Shown here: positions 8,851 through 16,824 of the stretch, in pieces
How the letters are laid out: each line of letters opens with the position of its first letter
How positions within the stretch are numbered: the stretch's first letter is position 1
Assembly (NCBI RefSeq): GCF_014196925.1
Contig: NZ_JACIEN010000001.1
Location: forward strand, 992,001-1,056,000
DNA from: Chelatococcus caeni
GTDB taxonomy: Bacteria; Pseudomonadota; Alphaproteobacteria; Rhizobiales; Beijerinckiaceae
Reading direction: 5' to 3'
Length of the DNA: 64,000 bases
Notes under the pieces: generated by a model
Seen by the model: the letters and a program-made list of their open reading frames with translations, nothing else
What the model was told of the DNA's origin: nothing
Database searches by the model: none
Program-made: the position numbers and the translations under genes

Positions 8851-10739
8851 GCCGCAATCCTCGCGCTTGCATCGGTGACGCGCACGAGGTGGCCGGGCTC
8901 GACCTCCATCATCTCGCCGGGGCTGTCCGCCGTCAGCCGGTAGGGCTCCGGCCATTCGGAGGGATGCGAGAACCGGTCGCTGCGCAGCTTGGCGAAGTCG
9001 AGCGGATGGTTGAGGTCCGGGCTCGGCACGGCGGCCAGGAGCGCCTGCGTGTAGGGATGCAGCGGCCGCCTGAAGAGCGACTGCTTCGGCGCCTGCTCCA
9101 CGATGCGGCCGCGGCACATCACGGCGATGTCATCGGCGATGTAGTCGACGACCGCGAGATTGTGCGACACGAAGAGATAGGACAGGCCGAGCGCCGCCTG
9201 CAGGTCCTTGAGCAGGTTGAGAATCTGCGCCTGCACCGAGACGTCGAGCGCCGACACCGGCTCGTCGCACAGCAGCACCCGCGGCGACAGCGCGAGCGCG
9301 CGCGCGATGCCGAGGCGCTGGCGCTGCCCGCCGGAGAAGGAATGCGGATAGCGGCGCAGGTGCTGCTTCTCGAGGCCGACGAGCGAGATCAGCATCTTCG
9401 CCTTGGCGAAATGCTCCTGCGGCGAGCCGATGCCGTGGATGACGAGCGGCTCCGTCAGGAGCTCGTAGACCGTCATGCGCGGGTTGAGCGACGAGAACGG
9501 ATCCTGGAAGACGAACTGCACCGCCCGGCGATAGGCGAAGAGATCGTCGCCCGCGAGCGCATGCACGTCGCGCGGGCCGTCGCCGTCGTCGAAGAAGACG
9601 CGTCCCTCGTCGGGCGCGATGGCGCGCATGATCATCTTCGACAGCGTGGTCTTGCCGCAGCCGGATTCGCCGACGAGACCGAGCGTCGTGCCCGGCGTCA
9701 GCTTGAGGCTGACGTGATTGACGGCGTGGACCTTGCGCGTCGCGCCCGAGAACCAGCCGCTGCGCAGGGTGAAGGTCTTCGACACCTCCTCGACGGCGAG
9801 CACGGGCCCGCGCGGCGCCGGCCGCTCGATGCGGGGGGCGGAGGCGATGATGTCGCCGCTCGCGACCTCGCGCAGCGGCGTCAGCCGCTCGCCGGGGGCC
9901 ATGTCGAAGCGCGGCACGGCGCGCATCAGCGCCTTGAGGTAGGGATGCTGCGGGTTGCGGAAGAGTTCGTCGCGCGGGCCGGATTCGACGATGCGGCCGC
10001 GGTACATCACGACCACCTCGTCGGCGACATTGGCGACGACGCCGAGATCATGGGTGATCATCAGCACCGCCATGCCGGTCTCGGCCTGCAATTCGCGGAT
10101 GAGATCGAGGATCTGCGCCTGCGTCGTCACGTCGAGCGCCGTCGTCGGCTCGTCGGCGATGAGGAGCGCGGGCTTGCAGATGAGCGCCATGGCGATCATC
10201 GCCCGCTGGCGCATGCCGCCCGACAGCTCGAAGGGATAGGTGACGAAGGTGCGCTTCGGGTCGGGAAAGCCGACGCGGGCAAAGACGTTCTCGGCCTCGG
10301 CGCGCGCCTCCTGCGGCGTGACGTTGCGGTGCAGCAGCAGCGCTTCGCTCACCTGGTCCCCTACGGTGTGCAGGGGGGACAGCGACGTCATCGGCTCCTG
10401 GAAGATCATGGCCATGCGCCCGCCGCGCAGGGCGCGCATCGCGTCGCCCCCGGGATCGAGCTGCGCGATGTCGACGGGCGCGCCGTGCTGCGGCTCGTCG
10501 AGGAGGATGTTGCCCGCCGCGATGCGCCCTTTCTTGGACAGGATGCGCATGATCGCCTGGGCGGTCACCGACTTGCCGGAGCCGGATTCCCCGACGAGGG
10601 CGACGGTGCTGCCGGCCGGGATGTCGAAGGAGATGCCGTCGAGCGCACGAAAGCGTCCGCCGCCGTCACTCGCGAAATCGACGGCGAGATCGCGGACACT
10701 GAGCAGTATGCGGTTCCTTTGCTCCCGTCCCGGCGTCAT
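8847..10739 (-). CDS. Peptide-type ABC transporter ATPase with two fused nucleotide-binding domains (YejF-like)
   Basis: A 630-residue protein containing two complete ABC ATPase domains. The first has Walker A GESGSGKS, signature LSGGMRQR and Walker [13 protein letters not shown]; the second has [16 protein letters not shown] and [11 protein letters not shown]. Both domains end in the oligopeptide-type C-terminal stretch ([24 protein letters not shown]). It energises the downstream permeases. It is the first gene of the operon; GGAGGAG lies four bases before the ATG at 10739. A fused D/F ATPase is typical of the YejF group, but here it precedes the binding protein instead of ending the operon. 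Confidence 0.92.
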   Translation of the reverse strand: MTPGREQRNRILLSVRDLAVDFASDGGGRFRALDGISFDIPAGSTVALVGESGSGKSVTAQAIMRILSKKGRIAAGNILLDEPQHGAPVDIAQLDPGGDAMRALRGGRMAMIFQEPMTSLSPLHTVGDQVSEALLLHRNVTPQEARAEAENVFARVGFPDPKRTFVTYPFELSGGMRQRAMIAMALICKPALLIADEPTTALDVTTQAQILDLIRELQAETGMAVLMITHDLGVVANVADEVVVMYRGRIVESGPRDELFRNPQHPYLKALMRAVPRFDMAPGERLTPLREVASGDIIASAPRIERPAPRGPVLAVEEVSKTFTLRSGWFSGATRKVHAVNHVSLKLTPGTTLGLVGESGCGKTTLSKMIMRAIAPDEGRVFFDDGDGPRDVHALAGDDLFAYRRAVQFVFQDPFSSLNPRMTVYELLTEPLVIHGIGSPQEHFAKAKMLISLVGLEKQHLRRYPHSFSGGQRQRLGIARALALSPRVLLCDEPVSALDVSVQAQILNLLKDLQAALGLSYLFVSHNLAVVDYIADDIAVMCRGRIVEQAPKQSLFRRPLHPYTQALLAAVPSPDLNHPLDFAKLRSDRFSHPSEWPEPYRLTADSPGEMMEVEPGHLVRVTDASARIAA

Positions 10740-10868
10740 GCAGCTCCTCCCGAAGCCACCCCTGCATGGCAGGTTTCAACACTAAAGCGCCACGCGCCAA
10801 AGTGAAAACGTCTTTCTTCCTGTAAGCCGGCTGCGGGACCGAAATATGCAAGCCGCGGGCAAGGCCCG

Positions 10869-12860
10869 TCAGGACAGGGGCGCCGTGCGGCGTCCCCCAA
10901 AGTCGCCGAATATGTCGATTGCTGAAACCGGGGCGACGGCGCCGCTGTTCCGCAAGGTGGTCAGAAGCCGCTCGCAGAACCGCCACACGGCCTCGTCGTG
11001 CACGGCGTGATGGGTGAGGAGGCCGATGGGCTCGTCCGCATCGGCGATGCCGCCCGCACGCCGCAGGATGGCCTTGGCAAGGCCCGCAAGCAGGCGCGCC
11101 GGCTCGGCGAGGCTGCGCGTGCCGTGCCAGTCGATGGGGTCGAGATGGGTGTTGACGAGCGGCAGGCCTGCCATGTCCGGCGCCGTCCGGTCGCCGAAGA
11201 GCGACAGGCCCGCATAGCCCGCGCGGGCGAGGGCGGGGGCGAGCGCCGGAACGCAGCGGTTCCAGGGCGGCACGAAGACCGGCACCAGCTTCTCGCCGAA
11301 GACGGCCCGCGCCATGGCGAGGCCGCTGCGCAATTCGCGCTCCATCTCAGTCAGGTCGCGGTGAGGGCCGAACTCGGCCTTCTTCTCGCCGGCCGGGGCA
11401 TGGTCGGCATGGGCAAAGCCGTGCACCAGCACGCTCGCCTGCGGGGCCATCGCGAGGCGCACGGCAAGGCCGTGCCCCGCCTGCGACGGGATCGCCGCGA
11501 TCGCCACCGGCACGCCGGCCTGCCCGGAGAGGGCGAGCAGCCTGTCGAGAGCCGGCGTCGGCTGGACGGCATCATCGTCGCGCCACCACAGGCCGAGGCG
11601 CCGCCCGGTCCGCGCGAGGACGTCGAGCGCCTCGTCGAGTTCGGCCCAGGCGCGGTCCTCGTCGCGGTTCTCGTCACGGCTGACGATGCCCGGCGCAGCG
11701 GCTGGACTCCCGCCTGCACAGAGCCTTTCGATGATCGTCGTCATCCGTTCGACCCCGTCGAGCGCGACGGCGAGCGCCTGGGGCCGTGGCCGCGGGAGCG
11801 CCCGGGTGATGGCCTCCGCCAGCCGCTCGCCGGTGAGCGCCGCCTGCGGCACCAGTTCGGCGATGCCTGAGGCGGCGAGGTGCTCGGCCCGCTGGCGCTG
11901 CTCGGTTTCGTTGCCTTCCTCGAAGGGGACGAGCACGGCCCGCGCCCGCGTGCGGATGAGGTCCGTCACCGTGTTGTAGCCGGCGAGGCTGACGGAGGCG
12001 GCGCAGCGCGCGAGCAGGGCCCTGAAGTCGGGGCGGGCGCGCTCGATGCTGCAACTGACCGGGGCGGCCATTGCAAGCTCGTCGAACAGCGCCGGGGCCA
12101 CGCCCTGGCCGATGAGCAGGCGGAAGGGGCGCTCCGGCAGCAGGCCGGCCGCCGCGATCGCCGCGCGGTAGAGCGGCATGGCCGCGGCGCTGGCGCCGCC
12201 GGAGACGAGGATGAAATCGCCCTCCGGCAGGGCATCCGTCGCGGGCGCCTGCGGGCGGTCGGCGCCCTCGTCGACATAGCCGGTGTAATGGAGGAGCGGT
12301 CGCAGTCTGTCGCTCACCGGCCAGGATGCCGAGAGCGGCAGGACGGCCTCGTCGCCATGCACGAGCACGCCGTCATAGGCCGCGAGAAGCCGCGCCTCGG
12401 CCTCTGCGATGCGCTCGGCGCGCGCCGGCGCCACCAGCACGTCGCGCACCGAGGCGAGCAGAAGCGGCGCCGGCTTCAGGGTACGCGCTGCTTGAATCAA
12501 TCTGATGAATTCCGCCGCCAACATCCTGCGGCCGAAGGGAAAAAGCTCGGTGATGACGACGTCTGGCCGCCCCTCCGTCACTGCCTTTGCCAGACGCTCG
12601 GCCCGCTCCTGCATCAGGGCCGGCGAGGCCTTGTTGCCCTCGGCGTCGAGCAGGGTGCGGAAATCGACACCGTCCGAGCGCAGCGACGGCAATTGCAGCA
12701 GCGTGACGCCGTCGAGCCGCACGAGCGGCGCCGGCATGCCGCCGGAGGCGAGGGTGACGTGGTGGCCGGCACGGGCGAGGCCGCGGGCGAGCGCCGCCAT
12801 GCGGGTGAGATGCCCGGCGCCGAGGAGATGGGTGACGGCAATGAGGACGTGGCGCTTCAA
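10869..12860 (-). CDS. COG4671-like glycosyltransferase fused to a polysaccharide-deacetylase domain
   Basis: A two-domain protein of 663 residues. The N-terminal part (about 1-390) resembles the predicted transferases of COG4671, which share the MurG/GT28 fold: HLLGAGHLTRMAALARGL, then LVSGGASAAAMPLYRAAI and SLAGYNTVTDLIRTRARAVL. The C-terminal part (about 420-655) resembles NodB-type deacetylases, with the RDDDA motif, the metal-binding H-x3-H in HGFAHADH and PPWNR. The start is the TTG at 12860, which overlaps the upstream TGA as TTGA and has GGAG seven bases before it. It is the last gene of a four-gene glycan operon. Fusion of transfer and deacetylation suggests processing of an N-acetylated sugar, but no substrate is visible. 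Confidence 0.78.
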   Translation of the reverse strand: MKRHVLIAVTHLLGAGHLTRMAALARGLARAGHHVTLASGGMPAPLVRLDGVTLLQLPSLRSDGVDFRTLLDAEGNKASPALMQERAERLAKAVTEGRPDVVITELFPFGRRMLAAEFIRLIQAARTLKPAPLLLASVRDVLVAPARAERIAEAEARLLAAYDGVLVHGDEAVLPLSASWPVSDRLRPLLHYTGYVDEGADRPQAPATDALPEGDFILVSGGASAAAMPLYRAAIAAAGLLPERPFRLLIGQGVAPALFDELAMAAPVSCSIERARPDFRALLARCAASVSLAGYNTVTDLIRTRARAVLVPFEEGNETEQRQRAEHLAASGIAELVPQAALTGERLAEAITRALPRPRPQALAVALDGVERMTTIIERLCAGGSPAAAPGIVSRDENRDEDRAWAELDEALDVLARTGRRLGLWWRDDDAVQPTPALDRLLALSGQAGVPVAIAAIPSQAGHGLAVRLAMAPQASVLVHGFAHADHAPAGEKKAEFGPHRDLTEMERELRSGLAMARAVFGEKLVPVFVPPWNRCVPALAPALARAGYAGLSLFGDRTAPDMAGLPLVNTHLDPIDWHGTRSLAEPARLLAGLAKAILRRAGGIADADEPIGLLTHHAVHDEAVWRFCERLLTTLRNSGAVAPVSAIDIFGDFGGRRTAPLS

Positions 12861-14050
12861 GGCCGCACTCCGATGGCGGAAAGGGCATCCGCAATGATCA
12901 TGGCGGCATGGCCGAGGGAGCGCTCGCCCTGCACGAAACGGCGCGCCGCTGCCGCCATGCGCTCGCGCCGCGCGCCGTCCTCGATGAGGCCGGCGACCGC
13001 CGCCGCGAAGGCATCCGCATCGCGCGCCGGGGTGAGAAGTCCCGTCTCGCCGCGGCGGACGACGCTCGCAACGCCGCCTTCGTCGCCCGCGACGACCGGG
13101 CAGCCCTCGGCCTGCGCCTCGAGCAGCACCATGCCGTAGGCCTCGTTGACGGCCGGCCAGACGAAGAGGTCGGCACCGGCATAGAGGCGGGCGAGGGCGC
13201 CCGCATCGTCCACGCGCCCGGCAAGGCGCACCCGTTCGCCGAAGGGCGCGAAGAGCGCCTCGACCTCGGCCCGCGCCGGGCCGTCGCCGACGACGGTGAG
13301 CTGCCACGGCCGCTCGCCGAGCCTGCCGAGCGCTTCCGCGAGAAGGCGATAGCTCGCCAGCTTGTCGCCGGGCCGCATCATCGCCACGGTGAGCAGGCGG
13401 ATCTGTTCCCCTCCCCCTTGCGGGAAGGGGTTAGGGGTGGGGGTGCTGCCGGAAGATGGCGGTTTTCCAGGCTGCGCCACCCCCCTCCCTAACCCTCCCC
13501 CACAAGGGGGGAGGAAATCTGTTCCGACGAACGGCGGCAGGTCGACCAGGTCCTGTCCCGCAGGGCGCGCGGCCTCGAGCGACGGCCGGTCGTTCTGCGT
13601 CATGACGAAGATGAGGCGCGCGGCGTCGAGGGCACGCTCGGCCCCCTCGTGCCCCAGCGCCCACGGTCCGCCGGCGCGCTTGGCCGCCCGTGAGCCTTCC
13701 GCGACGACATAGGGGATGCCGAGTGCCGCGGCCACGCGCGGCCCGGTCCAATCGGGCGCCTTGTAATAGACGTGGTAGGTGAACCACGCGCGCGGCCGCG
13801 CGGCGGGGGGACGTGTTCCATATTCGGCGACGAGCCGCTCCGCCTCGCGCTCGCCCTCGGCCCGCAGCCGCTCTTGAATCTTCTTGTCACCCGCCCCGTC
13901 GAAGGTTCTGAGGCGACAGGCGATTTCCGGCCCGTAGCCGGCCCGTTCCAGCGCTGCGAGAAGGAGCTGCGCCATGCGGCGGTCGCCGGACGGCGTCGCA
14001 TCGTCCGGCGCCTTGAGCGGAGCGTAGAAGGCCACGGGCCCGCCGCTCAC
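12857..14050 (-). CDS. Glycosyltransferase family 4 protein with an inserted repeat-encoded segment
   Basis: A 397-residue GT-B fold glycosyltransferase. The C-terminal nucleotide-sugar site is clear: ADLFVWPAVNEAYGMVLLEA contains the E-x7-E type motif of GT4, followed by GCPVVAGDEGGV. The start is a GTG at 14050 in a GTGA overlap with the previous gene. Residues about 179-216 (FLPPCGGGLGRGV to PFPQGGGEQ) are not glycosyltransferase sequence: they are encoded by a palindromic DNA repeat lying in frame between the two Rossmann domains, just before RLLTVAMMRPGDKLASYRLL. The insertion falls at the interdomain linker, where it may be tolerated. Confidence 0.85.
   Translation of the reverse strand: MSGGPVAFYAPLKAPDDATPSGDRRMAQLLLAALERAGYGPEIACRLRTFDGAGDKKIQERLRAEGEREAERLVAEYGTRPPAARPRAWFTYHVYYKAPDWTGPRVAAALGIPYVVAEGSRAAKRAGGPWALGHEGAERALDAARLIFVMTQNDRPSLEAARPAGQDLVDLPPFVGTDFLPPCGGGLGRGVAQPGKPPSSGSTPTPNPFPQGGGEQIRLLTVAMMRPGDKLASYRLLAEALGRLGERPWQLTVVGDGPARAEVEALFAPFGERVRLAGRVDDAGALARLYAGADLFVWPAVNEAYGMVLLEAQAEGCPVVAGDEGGVASVVRRGETGLLTPARDADAFAAAVAGLIEDGARRERMAAAARRFVQGERSLGHAAMIIADALSAIGVRP
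13401..13525. repeat. Palindromic repeat element inside a glycosyltransferase gene
   Basis: Two G/C-rich arms (about 13408-13442 and 13479-13516) are imperfect inverted repeats of each other, sharing the core CCCTAACCC/GGGTTAGGG. They flank a 35-base centre. The nine-base sequence ATCTGTTCC occurs at both edges (13401-13409 and 13517-13525). The unit looks like the intergenic repeats common in Rhizobiales, but here it sits inside a coding sequence and is read through without a stop. Confidence 0.8.
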
Positions 14051-15357
14051 GGCCGCGCCTCCTCCTCGGCGACGGGGACCTCGGCAGGCTTCTCGCCGAG
14101 GCTCGTGCGCAGGAGCGCCGCGACCTGGTCGATGCCGCCATCGGCCGAGAAGTCGTCGCGCAGGCGGTTGAAGGCGGCCGTCCCCAGCCGATGGCGCGCC
14201 TCAGGGTCGCGCGCGAGCAGGTTGAGGGCGTTGGCGAGCGCCTCCCAGTCGCCCGGCGGCGTCAGCCAGCCTTCGCGGTCGTGGCGGATGAATTCGGGAA
14301 TGCCGGAAAAGTCGGTGGGGATGACGGCAAGGCCCTGGCTCGCCGCCTCCATGACGACGTTGGGCAGCCCGTCGCGGTCGCCGCTCTTCGCCTCCTTGGC
14401 CGGCAGCACGAAGATGTCGGCCTTGCGCATGAGGTTGATCACGTCGGGTTGCGCCTTGGCGCCGAGGAAGATGACCTTGTCGGCGATGCCCTTGGCCGCC
14501 GCCTGCTGCTTGAGATTCGCGAGCATCTCGCCGCCGCCGATATGGGCGAAGCGCCAGTGGAGCCCCTCCGGCAGCGCGGCGAGGGCGGTGAGGAGATCGT
14601 CGTAGCCCTTCTTCGCCACCGCCCGCCCGACGGAGATGATCCGCACAGGGTCGGCCGCATCGCTGCCGTCGCGCGCCGGGCGTTCGGCCGGCGGGGCGGG
14701 AAAGCGCGAGAGGTCGAGCCCATGGTAGACGAGGCGGACACGGCCGCCGTCCGGCGCGAGCGCGGCGAGGTGCCGGTGTCCCGTCTCGGTGCACGTGACG
14801 CCCCAGCTGCTCTCGGCGATCTTCTCGCGCTTCTCCCACTCCGGCGTTGTCCAGATGTCCTTGGCATGGGCCGAGAAGCTGAAGGAGAGGCCGCGGAGCA
14901 GGCTCGCATAGCGCACGACCGAGGCGGGCGTGTGCAGGTAGTGGACATGGAGATGGCGGATGTCGGCCGGCAGTTCACGGGCCATGACGAGCGCCTGCCC
15001 GAGGCGCCGGCCGCGGTTGGGCGTGAAGTCGCGCTTCAGGTCGCGCCAGAAGGCGGTGAGGAGCTGGCCGAGCCGGGGATTGGCGAGGGCGGCGAGGGCC
15101 CCGCGCAGGACCCGGAGCGGCTCCTGGTAGAGATATTCGGGCAGGTAGGCGACGGGCGCCGCGATCTGCCGGTGCATCGGATGGCTGACGCGCTCGGTCG
15201 GGTGGCGCAGGGACCAGATCGCGAGGCTGAGGCCGCGCTGCTCGAGCCCGAGGATCTCCTGGGCGATGAAGGTCTCGGACAGGCGCGGATAGCCCTTCAC
15301 CACGATGGCGATGCGCGCCGGCGGCAAGGCGCCGTGAGGAGAACCGGACATCGTCAT
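14047..15357 (-). CDS. Glycosyltransferase family 4 protein
   Basis: A 436-residue GT-B glycosyltransferase. The N-terminus (IAIVVKGYPRLSETFIAQEI) is typical of exopolysaccharide GT4 enzymes, the middle reads FSFSAHAKDIWTTP, and the C-terminal donor site has IFVLPAKEAKSGDRDGLPNV and VMEAASQGLAVIPTDFSGIPE. It lies six bases after the previous gene of the operon and overlaps the next one as GTGA. It probably adds a sugar to a surface glycan or glycolipid at the cytoplasmic membrane. A second in-frame ATG lies at 15351; neither has a strong ribosome-binding site, which fits translational coupling. Confidence 0.9.
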   Translation of the reverse strand: MTMSGSPHGALPPARIAIVVKGYPRLSETFIAQEILGLEQRGLSLAIWSLRHPTERVSHPMHRQIAAPVAYLPEYLYQEPLRVLRGALAALANPRLGQLLTAFWRDLKRDFTPNRGRRLGQALVMARELPADIRHLHVHYLHTPASVVRYASLLRGLSFSFSAHAKDIWTTPEWEKREKIAESSWGVTCTETGHRHLAALAPDGGRVRLVYHGLDLSRFPAPPAERPARDGSDAADPVRIISVGRAVAKKGYDDLLTALAALPEGLHWRFAHIGGGEMLANLKQQAAAKGIADKVIFLGAKAQPDVINLMRKADIFVLPAKEAKSGDRDGLPNVVMEAASQGLAVIPTDFSGIPEFIRHDREGWLTPPGDWEALANALNLLARDPEARHRLGTAAFNRLRDDFSADGGIDQVAALLRTSLGEKPAEVPVAEEEARP

Positions 15358-15363
15358 CTGGGC

Positions 15364-16647
15364 TTATTCGGCGGCCTGCGTCATGGCTCGCGCGGCGCGC
15401 CGCTCCAGCCAGGAGGAGAAGCGCTGCTGGATGACGTCGAGCCCGTCGAGAAGGCCCGGCACCGTCACCTCCGACGGCCTCTTCTGTGCGACAAGCCGGT
15501 CGATGGCGCGCGCCATGCGGTCGGGGTCGCGATGGCCGTCCTCGTGGACGAGCACGTTGACGAGGCCGAGCCGCTCGGCCTCGACGGCGCGGATATATTG
15601 CTCGAGCCGCGGGCTGGTGCGCGGCACGATCAGCGTCGGCTTGTCGAGCGACAACACCTCGCAGAACGTGTTGTAGCCGCCCATGGCGACGACGGCCGTG
15701 GCGCGGCTCATCAGCACCTCGAGCTTGGTGTCGAAGGCGATGGCGTCGAGCTTCGGGTTGCGGGCGATGCGCTCCATGAAGCCGCGCCGGGTGTCACGGT
15801 TGATGAAGGGGCCGAAGACGACAACCGCCGGGATATCCGGCGGCGTGGAGCTCTCATAGGCGGAGATCGCCCAGTCGATGAGGTCGTCCCCGTCGCCGCC
15901 ACCGCCCGTCGTGACGAGCACGAAAGGGCCTTTCGTCATCTTGGGATAGCGCGTCAGGCCGGGCTCCTGCGGCACGCTGCGGCGCAGGTAGCCGGTGTAG
16001 GTGATGCGCTCGGCGATGTGCTCGCCGAGCGGCAGCGCCGCCAGCGGCTCGTAGATCTCGCGCAGGCCGTAGACCCACACCTCGTCGTAGTAGCGCTCCA
16101 GCACCTCGGCGGCGCCCTTGCGCTCCCACTCCGGCACGAGGAGGGCGGGCTCGTCCATCACGTCGCGCACGCCGAGCACGATGCGCGCGCCCGTGCCCTG
16201 CAGGCGCTCCAGCGCCGGCACGATCTCGCCGCGGAACCCCGTCGGCTCCTTGTCCACGATGACGAGGTCCGGCCGGAAGGTGCGGGCCGTCTGCTCGATG
16301 ATGGCGCTGCGCAGGCCGATGGCATCCTCGAGATGCACATGCAGATTGAGGCTGCGGTAGTCCCCGTCCGGCTGCTTCACGACGCCGGGCACGCGCACGT
16401 AGTCGACGCCCGAGCCGAACTCGAAATTGCCGATGACGGGTGAGCCCGAGATGATGACCACGGACACGCCCGGCCGCTCGGCGACGAGCGCATTGGCGAT
16501 GGCGCGCGAGCGCCTCAGATGCCCCAGGCCGAACGTGTCATGGCTGTAGATGAGGACACGCGCGTGCTGGCCGTCTTGATCGGCATGCGGGCTGTACCCA
16601 TCTTGCCCGGGGTTCAGCGACAAGGTGCCCGTCTCTGCTGCCCGCAT
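15364..16647 (-). CDS. COG4671-like predicted glycosyltransferase
   Basis: A 427-residue protein of the MurG-like COG4671 group. It shows the N-terminal signature VLIYSHDTFGLGHLRRSRAI, the middle segment VDKEPTGFRGEIVPALERL and the C-terminal nucleotide-sugar region VVAMGGYNTFCEVLSLDKPT. It is a distant paralogue of the N-terminal half of the fusion protein at the other end of the operon. It is the first gene of the operon: AGGAGG lies six bases before the ATG. The promoter must lie in the 177-base gap shared with the divergent ABC-type gene, so the two units may be co-regulated. Confidence 0.85.
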   Translation of the reverse strand: MRAAETGTLSLNPGQDGYSPHADQDGQHARVLIYSHDTFGLGHLRRSRAIANALVAERPGVSVVIISGSPVIGNFEFGSGVDYVRVPGVVKQPDGDYRSLNLHVHLEDAIGLRSAIIEQTARTFRPDLVIVDKEPTGFRGEIVPALERLQGTGARIVLGVRDVMDEPALLVPEWERKGAAEVLERYYDEVWVYGLREIYEPLAALPLGEHIAERITYTGYLRRSVPQEPGLTRYPKMTKGPFVLVTTGGGGDGDDLIDWAISAYESSTPPDIPAVVVFGPFINRDTRRGFMERIARNPKLDAIAFDTKLEVLMSRATAVVAMGGYNTFCEVLSLDKPTLIVPRTSPRLEQYIRAVEAERLGLVNVLVHEDGHRDPDRMARAIDRLVAQKRPSEVTVPGLLDGLDVIQQRFSSWLERRAARAMTQAAE

Positions 16648-16824
16648 CGGCAGCCTCCTGATCAGTCTCGATTAATGTGGCCATGGGGGACAAGGGCCGT
16701 TTGCGCCCTCATCTCTTTCTTTTAGCATGCAGCCGGGCGCGCGTCCCCGTCCTCGACAGATGCCCACCATGGGCCTATGTCGCGGACAGTGGCAACGCCC
16801 GCGCCTTGAATCAAGGAGAAAGGC

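Noticed and set aside
12861-13307. N-terminal extension of the transferase-deacetylase fusion.
   Set aside because: The added 149 residues are Arg/Gly-rich and are the other-frame shadow of the GT4 gene; the TTGA overlap with a good ribosome-binding site fixes the start at 12860.
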